A stretch of DNA of 41,991 nt from an uncultured Bacteroidota bacterium (GTDB taxonomy: Bacteria; Bacteroidota; Bacteroidia; Chitinophagales; Chitinophagaceae), in NCBI GenBank assembly GCA_903938445.1, contig CAJADG010000061.1, forward strand, positions 1-41,991, read 5' to 3'. Position numbers and translations under genes: made by a program. This document shows, piece by piece, positions 1 to 7,338 of this stretch; position 1 is the first letter of the stretch; each line of letters begins with the position of its first letter. The notes under the pieces are model-generated. The model saw nothing but the letters and a program-made list of their open reading frames with translations. It did no database searches and was not told the origin of the DNA.

Positions 1-1236
1 CACCGTTAAGAGTCTATTGATTTCATTAGTGCCCTCGTAAATTCTATTGATACGACTATCTCTATAGGCTTTTGAAATACTATACTCATCGCTGTAACCA
101 TTTCCTCCATGTACTTGCACGCCTTCATCTACAACATAATCCAACACTTCGGATCCAAACACTTTTAAAATAGCACATTCAATGGCATATTCTTCCGCGG
201 CACCTAATAATGATTCAGATAAATTTTTTCCTGCTGCAGCTAACTCAGCTTCCATTTCATCAATATTACGAGACACTCGATACAAAGCAGTTTCACCCAC
301 CCACATTCTAATTGCCATCTCCGCTAGCTTGTGACGAATTGCACCAAATTTTACAATGGGCAATTTAAATTGCTCTCTAGTTTTTGCATATTGAACCGAT
401 GTTGTAATAGCCCTGCGTGCACCACCCAATGTTGCTGCGCCTAATTTTAAGCGGCCAATGTTTAAAATATTAAAAGCAATAATATGACCTTTACCAATTT
501 CACCTAATACATTTTCAACGGGTACTTTACAATCTTGAAAATACAATTGCACAGTACTAGATCCTTTAATACCCATTTTATGTTCTTCAGGACCTTGTGT
601 AAATCCTTCCATTCCTCTTTCTACAATAAATGCAGTGAATTGCTCTCCGTCAATTTTAGCAAACACCGTATATACATCAGCAAAACCACCATTGGTGATC
701 CAACACTTTTGTCCATTTAAAATATAATGCTTTCCGTCCTCATTTAATTTTGCAGTAGTTTTTGCACTTAATGCATCGGATCCACTGTTAGGCTCTGTTA
801 ATCCATAAGATCCTTTCCATTCACCACTTGCTAATTTTGGAACATACTTTGCTCTTTGTGCTTCTGTTCCAAAATATAAAATTGGTAAGGTTCCAATTCC
901 TGTATGAGCTGCATTGGCAACAGAAAAAGAATATCCACCACCTAAATATTCAGCAACAATGGTTGCAGTAATAAAATCTTTTCCTAAACCACCATATTGC
1001 TCGGGTACTGTAATGCCCAGTAGTCCTTGTTCTCCTGCCTTTGATAAAAGAGAAGGCATTAAGCCTGGCTCTAATTTATCAATACGATCTACTACTGGTA
1101 ATACTTCGGTATCCACAAATTGGTCGCACATATCGCGCACCATAATTTGTTCTTCATTAAATTCTTCAGGAATGAAAACATCGGACGCTTGCACTTCTTT
1201 GATGATCCATTCTCCTCCATGAATTGTAGTTCCCAT
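1..1236 (-). CDS. Acyl-CoA dehydrogenase, VLCAD-like (3' end beyond window)
   Basis: FAD-dependent alpha,beta-dehydrogenation of acyl-CoA, the first step of beta-oxidation. The frame is open from ATG at 1236 to base 1, giving 412 residues with no stop, so the gene continues past the left edge. The segment [15 protein letters not shown], the substrate/FAD loop [14 protein letters not shown] and the motif [10 protein letters not shown] are all present. Glu401 in that last motif is at the position of the MCAD/VLCAD catalytic base. The C-terminal extension typical of the roughly 600-residue Bacteroidota form would lie outside. It sits 40 bases downstream of marR on the same strand, so co-transcription and control by that regulator are likely (inference). 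Chain-length specificity cannot be read from sequence. Confidence 0.93.
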   Translation of the reverse strand, partial: MGTTIHGGEWIIKEVQASDVFIPEEFNEEQIMVRDMCDQFVDTEVLPVVDRIDKLEPGLMPSLLSKAGEQGLLGITVPEQYGGLGKDFITATIVAEYLGGGYSFSVANAAHTGIGTLPILYFGTEAQRAKYVPKLASGEWKGSYGLTEPNSGSDALSAKTTAKLNEDGKHYILNGQKCWITNGGFADVYTVFAKIDGEQFTAFIVERGMEGFTQGPEEHKMGIKGSSTVQLYFQDCKVPVENVLGEIGKGHIIAFNILNIGRLKLGAATLGGARRAITTSVQYAKTREQFKLPIVKFGAIRHKLAEMAIRMWVGETALYRVSRNIDEMEAELAAAGKNLSESLLGAAEEYAIECAILKVFGSEVLDYVVDEGVQVHGGNGYSDEYSISKAYRDSRINRIYEGTNEINRLLTV

Positions 1237-1276
1237 AAAATAGTATTTAAATTTTTGTCGAATAATATTGAGTTGT

Positions 1277-1732
1277 TTAAATTAAATCAGGATGTGTTAA
1301 GTTATCGTACACTCTTTGCAACACATTCTTCACCACTTCAATCTCCTCCTTTGTAATATTTTGTAAAGCTTCATTCATCGTTTGATTGGCCAAATCATAA
1401 GTAAGTTGTTGTAATGGCTTCGCAGCATCCATCAAACAAACTTTATTAATACGTCTGTCGGAAGTACTTGCAACACGTGTAACTAATCCCAATTTTTCGA
1501 GATTGTCAATTAATCGCGTGATACTTGCTTTGTCTCTAAACGTACGTGTACCTAATTCTTGTTGACTTAATCCGTCTTCCTTCCATAAATGGTATAAAAC
1601 AGACCATTGTTCAATAGTAATTTCAAGTCCCGCATTGCGGAAGTTTTTTTGAAGTCGACGTGCTACAGCTGTCGTGGCCATGCCATTAATGACGCTGTAA
1701 AGTTCCCCTCTCCTAAATTGGTTGTTTGACAT
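1277..1732 (-). CDS. MarR family transcriptional regulator
   Basis: 151-residue winged-helix repressor or activator. The DNA-binding core runs from about residue 45 to 105: a helix-turn-helix ([21 protein letters not shown]) followed by the wing [13 protein letters not shown], which matches the DxR signature of MarR proteins. The ATG at 1732 lies just downstream of a good Bacteroidota promoter. A palindrome between that promoter and the ATG suggests autoregulation. The next gene, 40 bases downstream, is an acyl-CoA dehydrogenase, so an acyl-CoA or fatty-acid-linked ligand is plausible, as in other MarR regulators of beta-oxidation. The ligand itself is inference. Confidence 0.92.
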   Translation of the reverse strand: MSNNQFRRGELYSVINGMATTAVARRLQKNFRNAGLEITIEQWSVLYHLWKEDGLSQQELGTRTFRDKASITRLIDNLEKLGLVTRVASTSDRRINKVCLMDAAKPLQQLTYDLANQTMNEALQNITKEEIEVVKNVLQRVYDNLTHPDLI

Positions 1733-1736
1733 ATAG

Positions 1737-1752
1737 TTAGTTATGCAACTAA
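1737..1752. promoter_or_regulatory. Candidate MarR operator (palindrome TTAGTT-ATGC-AACTAA)
   Basis: A perfect inverted repeat with 6-base arms and a 4-base centre. It lies between the marR promoter box (1755-1762) and the marR ATG (1732), so it covers the expected transcription start. Size and position are typical of autoregulatory MarR operators. A second palindrome with the same arms and spacing occurs at 18694-18709. Confidence 0.6.
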
Positions 1753-1754
1753 TT

Positions 1755-1787
1755 CAAAAGTACGAGTAAATAGGGAAATTGACCAAA
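1755..1787 (-). promoter_or_regulatory. marR promoter
   Basis: On the minus strand the -7 box TACTTTTG (1755-1762) matches TAnnTTTG exactly. A TTTG at 1784-1787 lies 21 bases upstream, slightly longer than the usual spacing. The box ends 22 bases before the ATG. Confidence 0.6.
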
Positions 1788-1797
1788 AAAAGGTCAA
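1779..1797 (-). terminator. Weak hairpin after the fused kinase gene
   Basis: Six-base arms TTGACC/GGTCAA flank seven A/T bases. On the minus strand the hairpin lies 11 bases after the stop at 1808 and is followed by a short T run. The stem is short and AT-flanked, and it overlaps the -33 element of marR, so the terminator role is uncertain. Confidence 0.3.
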
Positions 1798-1807
1798 AAT
1801 TTAGGCA

Positions 1808-2965
1808 TTAGTCAAGGGTTCTTCTTCTTATTTTAATTTGGATGCCATTTTCAATAGGGGTATCGCTTACTAATATTAAGTAACCGCCGCCTCCAGCACC
1901 AGATAGTTTGTACCCTAGACCTTTGTTTTTATATTTTTCTATTATTTGTGCAGTTGCTTCATCTAACATGTTAGGGAACATGGCAATTTGAGCATGAAAT
2001 GATGCAAGAAAATATTTGCCAAAGGATAAAGAGTCTTTTGCTAAAATTGCATTCCAACAATTTTCAGTTGCTGTCGCCAAATTTTTTGCAGCTCCCTCAT
2101 TAATATTTGTATTTGCTAAAACATCATAATCACTTTGCCTAGGATCTAATGGGATTAAATATAATTTGGATTCCAACCAATTCAAAATTTCTTCCTCTTC
2201 CATTTTTTGTATTTCGGAAGGCCAGTATTGATCTTTAGAATAATGTAATTTATTAAGCCCTGGCATTACAATACCTAATGCATCTTGTGATCCTGCAATT
2301 GTTTTTGTGCCTGGAGGATTTTCATAACTAAATAAAATTTTACTAAGTAGTTCAGGATCACCATCTGGCAATTTAGATTTCCATAATTCAATGGCTTTAT
2401 TTCTGGTACTACTTGACATTCCACTTCTATTGTTGAATTCAATGGTAGGTTCAATGGATATCGTTATGACAGGACCGGGATAATGTTTATTTACATAGGG
2501 TTGATCCAACCAACCACCTGCAATATCTATTCGAAAAGGAATAATGGAGTTGGTTCTTAAAGTAGTTGTAGACCTTACTGGTAAACCTTCTGATGGTATT
2601 CTATCCAATACAATATATTCAATACCAAGTGATTCACAAAGCTTTGCTTTGGAAGGTGTGTTACCATCTTCATTAACTACAAAAATATCGGGTTTGATTT
2701 CATTTAGCTCTTGCTCAAAATCTAAAATACCTGAGCCCTTATTTATTTTACAAGTATGCACACAACGTAAAGCTTGAATCATGTACTTTCTTTCTTGTTG
2801 TGTAATGATTGGATATCGACCTTTTAAATCAAAAACAGTTTTATCCGATCCAATACAAACATATAAATCTCCATAGCTTGCAGAAGTTTCTAAAAATGCA
2901 ATATGACCGCTATGAAGTAAATCAAAACATCCACTAACAAATACTTTTTTATTGCCTTGGCTCAT
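1808..2965 (-). CDS. Fused cytidylyltransferase-like and GHMP kinase protein
   Basis: 385 residues with two domains. Residues about 1-140 are a nucleotidyltransferase of the TagD/RfaE-C type: GCFDLLHSGH with the HxGH motif at 18-21 and RSTTTLR at 131-137. Residues about 142-385 are a GHMP-type sugar kinase: PFRIDIAGGWLDQP (143-156), an ATP loop RSGMSSSTR (180-188), GSQDALG (225-231), and the C-terminal GYKLSGAGGGG (351-361). The kinase half most resembles heptose-7-phosphate kinase (HddA) relatives. An enzyme that phosphorylates a sugar and then activates it with a nucleotide, for cell-surface glycan, would fit, but substrate and nucleotide are unknown. It diverges from a glycosyltransferase gene. 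Domain calls are strong; the joint function is inference. Confidence 0.8.
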   Translation of the reverse strand: MSQGNKKVFVSGCFDLLHSGHIAFLETSASYGDLYVCIGSDKTVFDLKGRYPIITQQERKYMIQALRCVHTCKINKGSGILDFEQELNEIKPDIFVVNEDGNTPSKAKLCESLGIEYIVLDRIPSEGLPVRSTTTLRTNSIIPFRIDIAGGWLDQPYVNKHYPGPVITISIEPTIEFNNRSGMSSSTRNKAIELWKSKLPDGDPELLSKILFSYENPPGTKTIAGSQDALGIVMPGLNKLHYSKDQYWPSEIQKMEEEEILNWLESKLYLIPLDPRQSDYDVLANTNINEGAAKNLATATENCWNAILAKDSLSFGKYFLASFHAQIAMFPNMLDEATAQIIEKYKNKGLGYKLSGAGGGGYLILVSDTPIENGIQIKIRRRTLD

Positions 2966-3017
2966 TCAATTAAAATTTCGTTCTACAATTTATATGAATC
3001 TGTGCAATAAAACGACT

Positions 3018-3025
3018 TAACTTTA
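3018..3025 (+). promoter_or_regulatory. Possible -7 box of the GT2 gene
   Basis: TAACTTTA matches TAnnTTT with A instead of the final G. It ends 4 bases before the ATG at 3030. No convincing -33 element is visible. Confidence 0.35.
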
Positions 3026-3029
3026 CCCA

Positions 3030-4163
3030 ATGATTCATTTTTTAAATTGGACGGTTGCTATTTTGGCCAGTATATATGCCCTTTTATTATTGGCATATCG
3101 CTATTGGTTTAGCAAATTAAAACCTTTTGAATCTACCCAAGTACATACATCATTTACTCGTTTTACGGTGGTAATTCCAGCCCGTAACGAAGCTGATAAT
3201 ATAAAAGCTTGTATTGATTCCATTTTAGCGCAGGACTATCCAAAGGAACATTTTGAAATTATTGTTATTGATGATTTTTCCGAAGACAATACTGCTTTTA
3301 TGGTGAAAGCACTTGGGCAGGATTTTCCCAATGTTCGATTATTAAGTTTGGCCGATTATTTTAAGCCTGGTGAGATGAATTCTTTCAAAAAGAAAGCCAT
3401 TGAAAAGGCAGTGAGTCAGGCCAATGGGCAGTGGATTGTTACTACCGATGCAGATTGTATTATTCCCAAAAAATGGCTTAGCATTTACAATGAATACATC
3501 CTTGAAAACAAACCAGTTTTTGTGGCCGCTCCAGTAATGTTTATCAAAGAGTCGGGTATTTTAAATGAATTTCAGTTGTTGGATTTTATAGCATTACAAG
3601 GAATCACAGCTGCTGCAGTCGGCGCTGGTAAACATTCTATGAGCAATGGTGCCAATCTTGCTTTTGAAAAGTCGGCCTTTATCGCGGTGGGTGGATATCA
3701 AGGGGTAGACCAAATTGCAAGTGGGGACGATATGTTTTTGATGCATAAAATGAAAGTGACTTTATCTAACCGTATTGGATATTTATTTCATCCAGGCGCT
3801 ATCGTTTTAACAAAGGCGATGGGGAATTGGAAGGACTTTATCATGCAAAGAATTAGATGGTCTAGTAAGGCCCGTTATTATGACGACAATTCTATTTTTT
3901 GGGTGCTTCTTTTAGTGTATTTGTATAATTTCTCCTTCCTCGTTTTATTATTCGCAAAGGACTATAAAATGTTTATGATATCGATTGCGTTAAAAACTAT
4001 TTTTGAGATTTTCTTTTTATTGCCTGTGACTCATTTTTTTAAATTACAAGGGCAATTGAGGTATTTTCCTTTGTATCAGCCACTTCATATAGTATATACC
4101 TTGGTGGCTGGATTATTTGGTCAAGTAAAAACATACACTTGGAAGGGTAGACGCGTTAAATAA
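3030..4163 (+). CDS. Membrane-anchored family 2 glycosyltransferase
   Basis: 377 residues that transfer a sugar from a nucleotide-sugar donor at the cytoplasmic face of the inner membrane. A transmembrane helix (about 5-25) precedes a GT-A domain starting at FTVVIPARNEADN (45-57). Catalytic signatures are DD at 81-82, DAD at 140-142, GDD at 232-234 and QRIRW at 273-277, the (Q/R)xxRW motif of hyaluronan and cellulose synthase relatives. About three further membrane helices follow (about 288-308, 314-334 and 350-365). The length suits small Bacteroidota GT2 membrane proteins. It diverges from the sugar kinase fusion, so both may serve surface polysaccharide or glycolipid assembly (inference). 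The acceptor is unknown. Confidence 0.88.
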   Translation: MIHFLNWTVAILASIYALLLLAYRYWFSKLKPFESTQVHTSFTRFTVVIPARNEADNIKACIDSILAQDYPKEHFEIIVIDDFSEDNTAFMVKALGQDFPNVRLLSLADYFKPGEMNSFKKKAIEKAVSQANGQWIVTTDADCIIPKKWLSIYNEYILENKPVFVAAPVMFIKESGILNEFQLLDFIALQGITAAAVGAGKHSMSNGANLAFEKSAFIAVGGYQGVDQIASGDDMFLMHKMKVTLSNRIGYLFHPGAIVLTKAMGNWKDFIMQRIRWSSKARYYDDNSIFWVLLLVYLYNFSFLVLLFAKDYKMFMISIALKTIFEIFFLLPVTHFFKLQGQLRYFPLYQPLHIVYTLVAGLFGQVKTYTWKGRRVK

Positions 4164-4177
4164 GTATCAAATATTTG

Positions 4178-4207
4178 TTTGTTGAACCTTGTATTTCCGT
4201 AAATTTG
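4178..4207 (+). promoter_or_regulatory. korB promoter
   Basis: TTTG (4178-4181), 18 bases, then TAAATTTG (4200-4207): a textbook Bacteroidota promoter. The box ends 8 bases before ATG 4216 and 20 bases before the in-frame ATG 4228, which makes 4228 a realistic alternative start. Confidence 0.75.
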
Positions 4208-4215
4208 TTATCTAA

Positions 4216-5265
4216 ATGAATGCGTTTATGTCTACTGAAACTTTATCACAAGCAACCCCTTTAACCGCTAAAGATTTTGCATCTGACCAAGAAGTACGTT
4301 GGTGCCCTGGTTGTGGTGACTATTCAATTTTAGCACAAGTGCAAAAAGTAATGCCAACCATTGGTGTTCCTAAAGAAAATATTGTGGTGATTAGTGGAAT
4401 TGGTTGTAGTAGTCGTTTCCCTTATTACATGAACACTTATGGAATGCATTCAATCCATGGTCGTGCAACTGCAATCGCAAGTGGTTTAAAAGCTTCTCGT
4501 CCAGAATTAAGTGTTTGGATTGTTGCAGGTGATGGTGACTCAATGAGTATTGGTGGTAATCATACCATTCATATGTTAAGAAGAAACTTTAATGTAAACT
4601 TCTTAGTTTTTAATAATCAAATTTATGGTTTAACAAAAGGTCAATATTCTCCAACTTCTGAATTACATAAAATTACGAAGAGTACTCCAATGGGTAGTAT
4701 CGATCATCCATTTAACCCTGCAGCATTGGCATTAGGTGCTGACGCAACATTTGTGGGACGTACGATGGATCGTGATCCAAAGCATATGCAATATATGATC
4801 ACGCGTGCGGAGCAACATAAAGGAACTTCTTTCTTAGAGATTTATCAAAACTGTAACATCTTTAATGATGGTGCATTTGAAATATTTACTGAAAAAGCAA
4901 CTAAGCCATTGCATGCATTGTTCCTTGAGCAAGGTAAGCCTTTGACTTTTGGTGCTAATAATGAATTAGGATTACGTTTTGATGGCATGCGTCCTGAAGT
5001 TGTAACTATTGGTGAAAAATATAGTGCTGATGATTTATGGATTCATGATGAAAAAGATTTTTATAAAGCACAAATCTTAACACGTTTATTTGACAATCCT
5101 TCTGAGCCTGGTGCTGTGTTCCCTCGTCCTTTTGGTGTATTCTTTACAGCAGATCGTCCTTGTTATGAGGATATGATGGCATTACAATTAGAAGAATCAT
5201 TGGTGAAAGGTCCTGGTGATTTAGATAAATTAATTCGCGGTCGCGAAACTTGGGAAATTAAATAG
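4216..5265 (+). CDS. korB: 2-oxoglutarate:ferredoxin oxidoreductase, beta subunit
   Basis: 349 residues (345 if translation begins at 4228). This subunit carries thiamine diphosphate and an iron-sulfur cluster for CoA-dependent oxidation of 2-oxoglutarate with ferredoxin. Visible features are CPGCGDY (30-36) and GCSS (63-66) for the cluster cysteines, the TPP motif GDGDSMSIGGNH (105-116), and IYGLTKGQYSPTS (136-148), typical of KorB. The alpha subunit gene, usually immediately upstream, is not here: the preceding gene is a glycosyltransferase. korB has its own strong promoter. A different 2-oxoacid as substrate is possible. Confidence 0.92.
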   Translation: MNAFMSTETLSQATPLTAKDFASDQEVRWCPGCGDYSILAQVQKVMPTIGVPKENIVVISGIGCSSRFPYYMNTYGMHSIHGRATAIASGLKASRPELSVWIVAGDGDSMSIGGNHTIHMLRRNFNVNFLVFNNQIYGLTKGQYSPTSELHKITKSTPMGSIDHPFNPAALALGADATFVGRTMDRDPKHMQYMITRAEQHKGTSFLEIYQNCNIFNDGAFEIFTEKATKPLHALFLEQGKPLTFGANNELGLRFDGMRPEVVTIGEKYSADDLWIHDEKDFYKAQILTRLFDNPSEPGAVFPRPFGVFFTADRPCYEDMMALQLEESLVKGPGDLDKLIRGRETWEIK

Positions 5266-5282
5266 TCTCTTTTTAATTAAGA

Positions 5283-5930
5283 TCATAGATCAATATAATT
5301 TCTTTTAAGGGCCGTCATTACCATGGCGGTCCTTTGTTTTACCTGTAATTTTTTAAACACACGGTCTCGATAACCGTAAATAGTACTTACACTTTTTTGT
5401 AATTCAGTGGCGATGGCTTCGTAGGTTAAATCCTTAGCGCAGGCTTGAATAAAATTAATTTCGTTTTGAGTGAGTGGACTTGTGTTGTAATGTAACTCTT
5501 TAATGATGATATCACTTTTCATATTAGTGGTAATAAGTTTTAATTTACTTGCAGATAATTTAAATTTAGTTCTACTCCAAACACATTTTTTTAAATCAAT
5601 TAAAGGTTCGTCTGTAAAAAATATTCCATCCAATCCATTTTTTAATAAAAAGCAAATACCTTTCATATATTTTGCATCCGATTTTAATAATATATAAGTA
5701 TGACTACTATTGCGCTTTATTAATTTCATGAGTTTTATCAATTCAATATAATGGTAGCAATCTGAAAGAATACATAAGTCTGGAGGTTGAATCAATTGTC
5801 CCAAATGGTTTGCATATTCATCTATAGTAGAAGCACAATAAACAACTTTGCAATCTTCTTGCTTCTCAATGGCTAATTGAAACGCGGTGCGCGTTAAAAT
5901 TTTTTCTTCCAAATAATGTATACTAAACAT
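5283..5930 (-). CDS. Orphan LuxR/NarL-type regulator with degenerate receiver
   Basis: 215 residues. The C-terminal part (about 151-213) is a LuxR helix-turn-helix: SPLTQNEINFIQAC, then YEAIATELQKSVSTIYGYRDRVFKKL. The N-terminal part has the size of a receiver domain but is degenerate. The acidic pair near residue 8 is Glu-Glu, the phospho-acceptor position falls on S56/D57 (ILSD), and the conserved Lys is not evident near residue 106. Phosphorylation-independent control is therefore likely (inference). No histidine kinase gene is next to it, and its targets are unknown. It converges on korB with a 17-base gap. Confidence 0.8.
   Translation of the reverse strand: MFSIHYLEEKILTRTAFQLAIEKQEDCKVVYCASTIDEYANHLGQLIQPPDLCILSDCYHYIELIKLMKLIKRNSSHTYILLKSDAKYMKGICFLLKNGLDGIFFTDEPLIDLKKCVWSRTKFKLSASKLKLITTNMKSDIIIKELHYNTSPLTQNEINFIQACAKDLTYEAIATELQKSVSTIYGYRDRVFKKLQVKQRTAMVMTALKRNYIDL
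5307..5338 (+). terminator. Possible korB terminator inside the opposing gene
   Basis: On the plus strand an 8-base stem AAGGGCCG/CGGTCCTT (one G-U pair) with a 12-base loop is followed by TTTGTTTT. It starts 42 bases after the korB stop and lies within the 3' coding end of the LuxR-type gene. The long loop and interrupted T run keep confidence low. Confidence 0.3.
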
Positions 5931-5958
5931 AGGCTTGATTTGTACAAATAAAACTTAA

Positions 5959-5987
5959 TTGGTGCGTACTAAAAATGGGTACTTTTG
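5959..5987 (+). promoter_or_regulatory. Promoter of the YciO/TsaC-type gene
   Basis: TTG (5959-5961), 18 bases, then TACTTTTG (5980-5987), 13 bases before ATG 6001. It rules out the in-frame TTG at 5959 as a start codon, because that TTG is the -33 element. Confidence 0.7.
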
Positions 5988-6000
5988 CACAATAACATTT

Positions 6001-6609
6001 ATGCTAATTAGTATTCATCCAGACAATCCGCAGCCTAGACAACTTTCTCAAGTGAAAGCATGTTTGGAAAAGGGCGGGATCATTGCATATCCCACGGATA
6101 CGATCTATGGGCTTGGTTGTGATATTTTTCATCCCGAAGCGATTGAGAAAATATGTGCAATTAAAAAAGTAGATCCTGAAAAAGCAAATCTGAGTTTTAT
6201 ATGCGCTGATCTAAGTGATTTGAGCTTATATGCTAAGGCGATTGATAATGCTTTGTTTAGAATTTTGAAAAAAGCATTACCGGGGCCTTTTACTTTTATC
6301 TTACCTGCCAGTAAACAAGTGCCTAAAATTTTGCAATCGAAAAAGAAAACAATTGGCTTGCGTATTCCTGATAATAATATTGCATTGTCTATTATTAAGA
6401 CATTGGGTCATCCAATTTTATCTGCAAGTTTTCCTGGTGATAATATTGAGGATTACACCGATCCTGAAATTATTTACGAACACTGGGGCAATCAAATAGA
6501 TTTAGTAGTAGATGGGGGTATTGGAGGTATAACACCTTCCACTGTAATAGATTGTACTGGAGATGAATACGCTGTAATCCGCCAAGGGGCAGGTGTTTGG
6601 GATTACTAG
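6001..6609 (+). CDS. YciO/TsaC/Sua5-family threonylcarbamoyl-AMP synthase-like protein
   Basis: 202 residues of the YrdC fold, which in TsaC/Sua5 makes threonylcarbamoyl-AMP for the t6A37 modification of ANN-decoding tRNAs. The start at 6001 is set by the upstream promoter. The N-terminus SIHPDNPQPRQ, then AYPTDTIYGLGCDI and KKKTIGLRIPDN, match the YciO subgroup more closely than E. coli TsaC. Whether YciO proteins have full TsaC activity is unsettled. If no other YrdC protein exists in this genome, this one must supply t6A. It converges on rnhB with a 16-base gap. Confidence 0.87.
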   Translation: MLISIHPDNPQPRQLSQVKACLEKGGIIAYPTDTIYGLGCDIFHPEAIEKICAIKKVDPEKANLSFICADLSDLSLYAKAIDNALFRILKKALPGPFTFILPASKQVPKILQSKKKTIGLRIPDNNIALSIIKTLGHPILSASFPGDNIEDYTDPEIIYEHWGNQIDLVVDGGIGGITPSTVIDCTGDEYAVIRQGAGVWDY

Positions 6610-6625
6610 TTGATTGTATGTGCAC

Positions 6626-7222
6626 TTATAAAATACTCAACTGAGGCGGTAAAATATTAAAGCTTTTACGGTGCTCAAAGCAAAGTCCAAATTTTTCAAT
6701 AGCAGCTCGGTGTACTGCTGTGCCATACCCTTTATTTTTATCCCATCCATATTTTGGATATTTCAAATGTGCATTTTCCATATAAGCATCACGGGCAGTT
6801 TTAGCTAAAATACTTGCTGCTGCAATATTTGCATATTTACCATCCCCTTTCACAATGGTTTGATGTGGTATTTTTTGATAAGTATAAAAACGATTTCCAT
6901 CTACTGCAATAAATTTAGGTCGCTTTTTTAATTGATCCAGTGCAAGGTGCATACATTTAATAGATGCCTTTAAAATATTGGATCCATCAATTTCTGCGGC
7001 AGTTTGTGAAGCTACTGCCCATGCGATAGCTTGTTCTTTTAGGATGGGCTCTAATTCCTGTCTTTGCTTTTCAGTTAATTTTTTACTATCGTTGAGTAAG
7101 GGATGATAAAAGTTGGCTGGAAGAATTACTGCTGCAGCAAATACAGGACCTGCATAACATCCTCGTCCAGCTTCATCACAGCCGGCTTCTAACTCTTTAT
7201 CCTGATAAGCGTTTAATAGCAC
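6626..7222 (-). CDS. rnhB: Ribonuclease HII
   Basis: 198 residues. Cleaves RNA in RNA:DNA hybrids and removes single ribonucleotides from DNA. The motif GCDEAGRG gives D16 and E17, VDGNRF gives D108, and ASILAKTARD gives D145, completing the DEDD active site. The start is GTG at 7222; no in-frame ATG exists upstream before a stop or between the start and the catalytic Asp. The length is normal for the family. Confidence 0.95.
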   Translation of the reverse strand: MLLNAYQDKELEAGCDEAGRGCYAGPVFAAAVILPANFYHPLLNDSKKLTEKQRQELEPILKEQAIAWAVASQTAAEIDGSNILKASIKCMHLALDQLKKRPKFIAVDGNRFYTYQKIPHQTIVKGDGKYANIAAASILAKTARDAYMENAHLKYPKYGWDKNKGYGTAVHRAAIEKFGLCFEHRKSFNILPPQLSIL

Positions 7223-7283
7223 CTTGTAAATTTCTTATTTCTTTTTCACAAACCAAAATGATTCTCGCTTTTCCCTACAGCTA

Positions 7284-7316
7284 TTGGTAAGTCAATCTGA
7301 ATACTTAGTACCTTTG
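7284..7316 (+). promoter_or_regulatory. ctaA promoter
   Basis: TACCTTTG (7309-7316) is an exact -7 box 22 bases before ATG 7339. TTG at 7284-7286 is 22 bases upstream of the box, a long but tolerable spacing. A 9-codon frame from ATG 7332 overlaps the ctaA start out of frame and is probably incidental. Confidence 0.6.
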
Positions 7317-7338
7317 TATCGTATAAATAGTATGGATT

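Noticed and set aside
5959..6000. Upstream extension of the YciO-type protein to TTG 5959
   Set aside because: That TTG is the -33 element of a consensus promoter, and the true N-terminus (SIHPDNP) begins just after ATG 6001.
7258..7290. 10-codon frame before ctaA
   Set aside because: It lies upstream of the predicted ctaA promoter, so it would not be in the ctaA message.
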